Shown here piece by piece: positions 58,821 through 64,000 of a stretch of DNA of 64,000 bases. The notes below the pieces were generated by a model. The model was given only the letters and a program-made list of their open reading frames with translations. It was not told where the DNA came from and did not search any database. This DNA comes from Kribbella kalugense. GTDB lineage: Bacteria; Actinomycetota; Actinomycetes; Propionibacteriales; Kribbellaceae. The position numbers and the translations under genes are program-made. The stretch spans positions 2,482,971-2,546,970 of the forward strand of contig NZ_SODF01000002.1 of assembly GCF_004365875.1 (NCBI RefSeq), in the 5' to 3' direction. The number at the start of each line of letters is the position of its first letter. Within the stretch, counting starts at the first letter, position 1.

Positions 58821-59600
58821 TCAGCGCGTGGCTGTTGCCAGCAGGTACTGGGCCGGGATGTGGATCTCGCCGCTCGGGTCGGCATGGTCGCTGGTCAGGG
58901 CCTCGAGGAAACGAGCACGGATCTCGTCCAGCCGACCAGCCTGTTGCAGCAGCGGGAAGGTTGCGACGCCGAGCGGGTGATTGGCGATGCGGGTCTCCCA
59001 GTACTCCTCGGCGGAGGCGGTGACGATTCCAAGCTCCAGCGTGGTGGCGGACACCTCATAGCCGTGCGGGCCGAACAGCTCGGACAGAGCCTTGGGGTCG
59101 TGCCAATCGATCGCACCGGCGGCGGGGTTGCGGCCATCGCTGAGCTCGCGGACCGCGCCGACGACGATGCCGACGAGTTTGCCCATCACGCCCGGCAGCC
59201 AACTGGTGAGGAGGATCCGGCTGCTCGGGGCAGCGACCCGGGACAGCTCGGCGATCGCGGCGGCCGGATCGGCGGCGAAGATGACGGCGAAGTTGGACAG
59301 GATCACGTCGGCCGATCCGTCGGTCAGCGGGATCGACTCCGCGGTCCCGTCCACGACGACCAGGTCGCGCCCGGCGGCGGTCTCCTCAATGACCTCGCGC
59401 AGCCGCGCGGCGGGCTCGACTGCGGTGACCCGGGCACCCAGGTCGGCGGCGAGCAGGGCGACGTTGCCGGTCCCCGCACCGACGTCGACCACGTGCTCGC
59501 CGGGTTTGATCCGAGCCGCGTCCACCAGTTGGCGAGCAGCCGGCAACAGGTCGGCGGCGGTCGGTTCGTACTTGCCCTTACCCCAGTCGATCTCGCTCAC
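58821..59600 (-). CDS. SAM-dependent methyltransferase
   Basis: 259 residues from a GTG. VVDVGAGTGNVALLAADLGARVTAVEP is the SAM-binding motif I; DGTAESIPLTDGSADVILSNFAVIF holds motifs II-III, as in UbiE/Methyltransf_11-type enzymes. Substrate unknown. Converges on the zinc-ribbon gene. Confidence 0.9.
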   Translation of the reverse strand: MSEIDWGKGKYEPTAADLLPAARQLVDAARIKPGEHVVDVGAGTGNVALLAADLGARVTAVEPAARLREVIEETAAGRDLVVVDGTAESIPLTDGSADVILSNFAVIFAADPAAAIAELSRVAAPSSRILLTSWLPGVMGKLVGIVVGAVRELSDGRNPAAGAIDWHDPKALSELFGPHGYEVSATTLELGIVTASAEEYWETRIANHPLGVATFPLLQQAGRLDEIRARFLEALTSDHADPSGEIHIPAQYLLATATR

Positions 59601-59692
59601 CTACTCACCCTAGGCCGGTTCCCGACAGGGTCGGGTATCCGCCGGGGCTGATTCATTGACCACTAGATATGGAGCGTCTCTACTAAATAACC

Positions 59693-60790
59693 ATGCGATG
59701 GCTTGCTGTGGTTCTCGGGGTCCTATTGACCGGCGTCGGCGTTCCGGCGCAGGCTGCGGACGAGCCTGCGGCGTTGGCGAAGCATGCGTTGATCGGGTAC
59801 GTGCATGCGAGCTTCGGCAACGGATCCGGGTACGTGCGGATGGCCGACGTACCGGATGAATGGGACGTCATCGATCTGGCGTTTGCTGAGCCGACTTCGG
59901 TCACGTCAGGAGACATTCAGTTCAACCGGTGTCCGGCCAGCGAGTGTCCGGAGGTGGAGAGCGATGCGGACTTCATCGCTGCCATCCGGGCCAAGCAGGC
60001 GGCCGGCAAGAAGGTGCTGATCTCCATCGGCGGTGCGAACGGGCAGGTGCAGTTGACCACCACCGCGGCCCGGGACGCGTTCGTCAGTTCGGTCAGCTCG
60101 ATCATCGACCGGTATGGCCTGGACGGGCTCGACATCGACTTCGAAGGGCACTCGCTCTACCTGGATTCCGGTGACACCGACTTCCGCAATCCGACCACTC
60201 CGGTGATCGTCAACCTGATCTCGGCGTTGAAGACGCTGAAGGCGAAGTACGGCGAGAACTTCGTGCTGACGATGGCGCCGGAGACGTTCTTCGTGCAGGT
60301 CGGGTACCAGTTCTACGGCGACACGGGTGGCGGCGACAACCGGAGAGGTTCGTACCTGCCGGTCATCGACGCGCTGCGAGATTCCCTGACCGTGCTGCAC
60401 GTCCAGGACTACAACTCCGGTCCGGTGATGGGCCTCGACAACCAGTACCACACGATGGGCGGCGCGGACTTCCACATCGCGATGACAGACATGGTCAAGG
60501 CCGGGTTCCCGGTGGGGAGCACCGGTCAGACGTTCCCGGGACTGCGTGACGACCAGATCGGTCTCGGGCTCCCGGCAGCAGTCAGCGCGGGCAACGGCTA
60601 CACCGCCCCGGCAGCCGTGCACGAGGCGCTCGACTGTTTGGTGAAGGGCCAGAACTGCGGCGGCTACAGCCTCCGCGGCGGCACCTCGCCGGGCTTCCGT
60701 GGGCTGATGACGTGGTCGATCAACTGGGACCACTACTACAACTGGGAGTTCCAGAACAGCCACGCGCCGTACCTCGACGCCCTCCCGTAA
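59693..60790 (+). CDS. Secreted GH18 chitinase
   Basis: 365 residues with a signal peptide (RWLAVVLGVLLTGVGVPAQA). The GH18 catalytic motif DxxDxDxE is intact in LDGLDIDFEGH, with KVLISIGGAN upstream and MTWSINWDHYYNW near the end. There is no carbohydrate-binding module. It hydrolyses chitin outside the cell. No DasR-like box was recognised in the upstream 90 bp. Confidence 0.93.
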   Translation: MRWLAVVLGVLLTGVGVPAQAADEPAALAKHALIGYVHASFGNGSGYVRMADVPDEWDVIDLAFAEPTSVTSGDIQFNRCPASECPEVESDADFIAAIRAKQAAGKKVLISIGGANGQVQLTTTAARDAFVSSVSSIIDRYGLDGLDIDFEGHSLYLDSGDTDFRNPTTPVIVNLISALKTLKAKYGENFVLTMAPETFFVQVGYQFYGDTGGGDNRRGSYLPVIDALRDSLTVLHVQDYNSGPVMGLDNQYHTMGGADFHIAMTDMVKAGFPVGSTGQTFPGLRDDQIGLGLPAAVSAGNGYTAPAAVHEALDCLVKGQNCGGYSLRGGTSPGFRGLMTWSINWDHYYNWEFQNSHAPYLDALP

Positions 60791-60801
60791 GGCCCGCCCA
60801 C

Positions 60802-60840
60802 CCGGCCCGGTTCGCGACCAGCCCCCGCGAACCGGGCCGG
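60802..60840 (+). terminator. Terminator after the chitinase gene
   Basis: CCGGCCCGGTTCGCG / CGCGAACCGGGCCGG, 15 bp perfect, 9-nt loop, 11 bp after the stop. Confidence 0.8.
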
Positions 60841-60893
60841 AGCCTGTGGATTACCGATGCCCCTTTCTGGGGTTGCGCTGGTATGAAAGAGGC

Positions 60894-62555
60894 ATGACAG
60901 CGTCAACCACCCGCGCGGTGATCCTCACCGTGGACGACGATCCCGGCGTTTCCCGGTCGATTGCCCGCGACCTCCGCCGTCGGTACGGCGAGGACAACCG
61001 CATCGTCCGGGCGGAGAATCCGGTGCAGGCGCTCGACGCGCTGAAGGAGCTCAAGCTCCGCGGTGAGCCCGTCGCCCTGCTGCTGGCCGATTACCGGATG
61101 CCCCAGATGTCCGGCATCGAGTTCCTCGAGGCCGCGATGGACCTGTTCCCGCTCGCCCGCCGCGTGCTGCTGACGGCCTACGCCGACACCGACGCGGCGA
61201 TCCAAGCCATCAACGTGGTCGACCTCGACCACTACCTGCTCAAGCCGTGGAATCCGCCGGAGGAAAAGCTGTATCCAGTGGTCGACGCGATGCTCGATCT
61301 CTGGAGGTCGACCCCGGAGCCGTCGGGTGATGAGACCCGGGTGATCGGTCACCGCTGGTCGGCGCCGTCGTTCGCGGCCCGCGACTTCCTGGCCCGGAAT
61401 GCCGTGCCATACCGCTGGCTCAACGTCGACGAAGAAGAGGCCAAGCGTCTCCTCGACGCGGCCGGGGTCGACGGCACGAAACTTCCGGTCGTGATCACTC
61501 CCGATGCCACCGTGATGGTGGCGCCGTCCGATTCCGAGCTGGCCGAAAAGGTCGGCCTGTCCACGGCGCCGGCCGAGGACTTCTACGACCTGGTCGTGGT
61601 CGGCGGCGGCCCGGCAGGGCTTGGTGCTGCGGTGTACGGCGCTAGCGAGGGCCTGCGGACTGTGCTGGTCGAGCAGTTGGCGACCGGCGGTCAGGCCGGG
61701 CAGTCGAGCCGCATCGAGAACTATCTGGGCTTCCCGGACGGGGTGTCCGGAGCGCAGTTGACAGACCGCGCCAGGCGGCAGGCAATCCACTTCGGGGCCG
61801 AGTTGCTGACGACTCGCCAGGTCGTCGGGCTGGAGACGACCGGTAGCGCAAGGCGGCTGCGGTTCGCCGACGGCAGCGAGATCTCGGCGCACTCGGTGAT
61901 CCTGGCCACCGGTGTCTCGTATCGGACCCTTGAGGCGCCCGGTGTCGGCGACCTGAGCGGTCGCGGCGTCTACTACGGCTCGGCGACCACCGAGGGTCAA
62001 GCCTGTGCGGGTGCGGAGATCTACATCATCGGCGGGGCGAACTCCGCGGGTCAGGCGGCGGTCTATTTCTCCAGGCATGCAAAACGCGTGCATATGCTGG
62101 TAAGAGGACCATCGCTCACCGCGACGATGTCGTCGTACCTGATCGACCAGATCGACGGGATCGACAACATCGAGGTGCATACCTGCACGCAGGTCGTTTC
62201 CTGCAAGGGCTCGGAGCACCTGGAGTGTCTCACCCTGCTGAACAGCGAGACCGGGGAGAGCCGCGACGTGGACACGGAATGGATGTTCGTGTTCATCGGA
62301 GCGGCGCCGCGGACGGACTGGCTGCCCGGTGATCTGCTCCGCGACGACCGGGGCTTCGTGCTCACCGGTCCGGACCTGCCCGGCAAACCGCCGGGCTGGG
62401 TGCTGGAGCGGGAGCCGTACCACCTGGAGACGAGCATGCCGGGCGTGTTCGCGGCCGGCGACGTACGAGCCGAGTCGGTGAAGCGAGTTGCCTCAGCGGT
62501 CGGCGACGGAGCGATGGCCGTGACACTGGTGCACCGATACCTGGAGATGCTCTGA
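60894..62555 (+). CDS. Response regulator fused to a thioredoxin-reductase-like flavoprotein
   Basis: 553 residues in three domains. A receiver domain (about 8-125) has D14-D16, phospho-acceptor D66 in LLLADYRMPQM, T94 and K117. A glutaredoxin-like segment (about 145-225, cis-Pro in TKLPVVITP) lacks the CxxC. A thioredoxin-reductase-like part (230-553) has FAD loop VVVGGGPAGLGAAVYG and AGDVRAESVKRVASAVGDG, but the redox site is reduced to one Cys (GQACAGAE). It overlaps the next gene by one base. It is called a fused regulator/TrxR; the lost cysteines argue against disulfide reduction. Confidence 0.88.
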   Translation: MTASTTRAVILTVDDDPGVSRSIARDLRRRYGEDNRIVRAENPVQALDALKELKLRGEPVALLLADYRMPQMSGIEFLEAAMDLFPLARRVLLTAYADTDAAIQAINVVDLDHYLLKPWNPPEEKLYPVVDAMLDLWRSTPEPSGDETRVIGHRWSAPSFAARDFLARNAVPYRWLNVDEEEAKRLLDAAGVDGTKLPVVITPDATVMVAPSDSELAEKVGLSTAPAEDFYDLVVVGGGPAGLGAAVYGASEGLRTVLVEQLATGGQAGQSSRIENYLGFPDGVSGAQLTDRARRQAIHFGAELLTTRQVVGLETTGSARRLRFADGSEISAHSVILATGVSYRTLEAPGVGDLSGRGVYYGSATTEGQACAGAEIYIIGGANSAGQAAVYFSRHAKRVHMLVRGPSLTATMSSYLIDQIDGIDNIEVHTCTQVVSCKGSEHLECLTLLNSETGESRDVDTEWMFVFIGAAPRTDWLPGDLLRDDRGFVLTGPDLPGKPPGWVLEREPYHLETSMPGVFAAGDVRAESVKRVASAVGDGAMAVTLVHRYLEML

Positions 62556-64000
62556 TGACTGACCAAGCTGTGGAGCCGCGGCGGCTGACTCCCGACGAGC
62601 TACGCACGCTTTTCCTCTTCGAGAGCCTCACTGACGAGCAGCTGCAGTGGCTGTGCGAGGCGGGGTACGTCGAGTCCGTGCACGACGGGATCGTGTTCAA
62701 CGAGGGCGACGAGGCGACGTGCTGCTACGTCCTGCTCACCGGTGAGATCCGGCTCTGCAAGCTGTCGCACGGCGAGCTCGTGGAGATCAACCGGACCGCT
62801 CAGCGCGGGGTCTACTCCGGTGCGTTCAACGCGTTCTTCGGTGCCAACGACCACAAGTCGTACACCGCGACGATGCAGGTGACCCAGCCGTCGGAGTTCT
62901 TCGTCATCAGCGCCGAGACGATGGCGACGATGATGAACACCTGGTTCCCGATGGCGGTGCACCTGATCGAGGGCTTCGTGATGGGGATGCGCCGGACCAA
63001 CGAGACGCTCGGTGAGCGGGAGCGACTGCTTGCTCTCGGCTCCTTGTCCGCGGGTCTGACCCACGAGCTGAACAACCCGGCCGCCGCGGCGGTTCGGGCT
63101 GCGGCGACGCTGCGGCAGCGGGTGTCCGGGATGCGGTCGAAGCTGGCGATGCTGGCCGACGGCACCTTGGATGCGACCAAGCTGCACCAGATCGTCGCGC
63201 TGCAGGACGACGCGGTCGAGCGGCTGGACAAGAACAAGGACAAGGACATTCCGCCGATGGAATTGTCCGACCGCGAGGACACGATCACCGACTGGCTCGA
63301 CGACCACGACGTCCAAGCGAGCTGGGACGTCGCGCCGGTGCTCGCGCAGGCCGGCCTCGACGTGCCGTGGATGGAAGAGGTGCTGACGGCGGTCGGGCCG
63401 AAGTACCTCGAGGGTGCGGTCCGGTGGCTGATGTACACGATCGACACCGAGTCGCTGATGAACGAGATCGACGACTCCGTCACCCGGATCTCGACGTTGG
63501 TTGGCGCGGCCAAGCAGTACTCGCAGATCGACAGGGCGCCGTACCAGACCGTTGACCTGCGGGAGCTGCTCAAGTCGACGCTGGTGATGATGTCGGGGAA
63601 GTTGCAGGGGTATCAGGTCGTAAAGGACTTCGATCCGGAGCTGCCGCCGATCCCGGCGTACGCCGCCGAGCTCAACCAGGTGTGGACGAACATCATCGAC
63701 AACGCAGTGAGCGCGATGGGCGGATCCGGGACACTGACGATCCGGACCCGCAAGGACGGCGCCTACGCGGTCGTCGAGATCGGCGACACCGGTCCGGGGA
63801 TCCCGGAGGAGATTCGGCGGCGGATCTTCGAGCCGTTCTTCACCACCAAGCCGATCGGCGAAGGCACCGGCCTCGGTCTCGACATCTCCTGGCGGATCGT
63901 GGTCAAGAAGCACCACGGCGACCTCCGCGTCGAATCCGAGCCCGGCAGCACTGTCTTCAAGATCGTCCTCCCGCTCGACCCCGAGAAAGAACTGGAGTCC
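62555..64000 (+). CDS. Sensor histidine kinase with cNMP-binding domain (C-terminus outside window)
   Basis: 482 codons before the right edge. An N-terminal cyclic-nucleotide-binding domain (about 18-140) starts at LFLFESLTDEQLQWLCEAGYVES. The phospho-His is in LAAGLTHELNNPAAAA-like sequence near residue 170, followed by ATP-binding boxes NQVWTNIIDNAVSAMGG, GDTGPGIP and EGTGLGLDIS. No TM helix, so it is soluble. It is translationally coupled to the fused response regulator, its likely partner. Confidence 0.88.
   Translation, partial: MTDQAVEPRRLTPDELRTLFLFESLTDEQLQWLCEAGYVESVHDGIVFNEGDEATCCYVLLTGEIRLCKLSHGELVEINRTAQRGVYSGAFNAFFGANDHKSYTATMQVTQPSEFFVISAETMATMMNTWFPMAVHLIEGFVMGMRRTNETLGERERLLALGSLSAGLTHELNNPAAAAVRAAATLRQRVSGMRSKLAMLADGTLDATKLHQIVALQDDAVERLDKNKDKDIPPMELSDREDTITDWLDDHDVQASWDVAPVLAQAGLDVPWMEEVLTAVGPKYLEGAVRWLMYTIDTESLMNEIDDSVTRISTLVGAAKQYSQIDRAPYQTVDLRELLKSTLVMMSGKLQGYQVVKDFDPELPPIPAYAAELNQVWTNIIDNAVSAMGGSGTLTIRTRKDGAYAVVEIGDTGPGIPEEIRRRIFEPFFTTKPIGEGTGLGLDISWRIVVKKHHGDLRVESEPGSTVFKIVLPLDPEKELES

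Noticed and set aside
59640..59692. DasR-type operator before the chitinase
   Set aside because: The sequence TTGACCACTAGATATGG has a passing resemblance but lacks the palindromic ACTGGTCTAGACCA-type arms.

Overview
This is a high-GC actinobacterial chromosome segment. WhiB7, mycoredoxin, UvrD2, UPF0182 and PPA1309 proteins, a DUF2342 metalloprotease, a 6C-type small RNA and frequent GTG starts all point to Actinomycetes. Gene content and style suggest the Propionibacteriales (a Kribbella- or Nocardioides-like soil organism); that placement is inference. There is no rRNA and no CRISPR array. There is one complete tRNA, an initiator tRNA-Met.

Layout. 0-7 kb: a saccharopine-dehydrogenase-like gene cut by the window edge, an SDR/TetR divergent pair, purine nucleoside phosphorylase coupled to a lipoprotein, NudC, and a secreted propeller-like protein. 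7-18.8 kb: an actinobacterial core block (mycoredoxin, UvrD2, the whiB7 leader with a uORF and attenuator, whiB7, Nudix, MFS pump, ABC1 kinase, DUF5679, YgjP-like peptidase, MmpL transporter). 18.9-28.4 kb: accessory metabolism and its regulators (P-loop kinase, CGNR regulator with MFS, YdeP-type molybdo-oxidoreductase, SDR, quinone-oxidoreductase-like enzyme with HxlR, ferritin-like protein, Nudix). 28.4-35.4 kb: the core block resumes (DUF2342 protease, MoaE, PDZ/S16 protease, PPA1309, UPF0182).

37.3-44.6 kb is the most interesting region. It is a composite island in the 3' half of the initiator tRNA gene, marked by an exact 43-bp attL/attR repeat and two further decayed copies of the tRNA end and terminator. 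The first segment holds a truncated tyrosine recombinase and a proteasome-beta-like Ntn hydrolase with the Thr1/Asp17/Lys triad spacing. The second holds an XRE regulator and an ImmA/IrrE protease, divergent from a tight four-gene ubiquitin-like conjugation operon: multi-ubiquitin-domain protein, E2-like, JAMM peptidase, E1/ThiF-like. Three palindromic operators lie between the divergent units. The island ends in a frameshifted GNAT pseudogene.

44.6-64 kb: zinc alcohol dehydrogenase and an acetate-family transporter, a sedolisin with a shortened prodomain, a 6C-like ncRNA, a Drr-type ABC exporter with its TetR, a flavin monooxygenase with its TetR, a stand-alone LigD-type polymerase/primase, IlvE with a TPR-type XRE regulator, a methyltransferase, a chitinase, and a fused response regulator/thioredoxin-reductase-like protein followed by a cNMP-domain sensor kinase that runs off the right edge.

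Most functional calls come from recognisable motifs in the translations; no database search was run. Operators, promoters and terminators are read directly from dyads and spacings and remain predictions.
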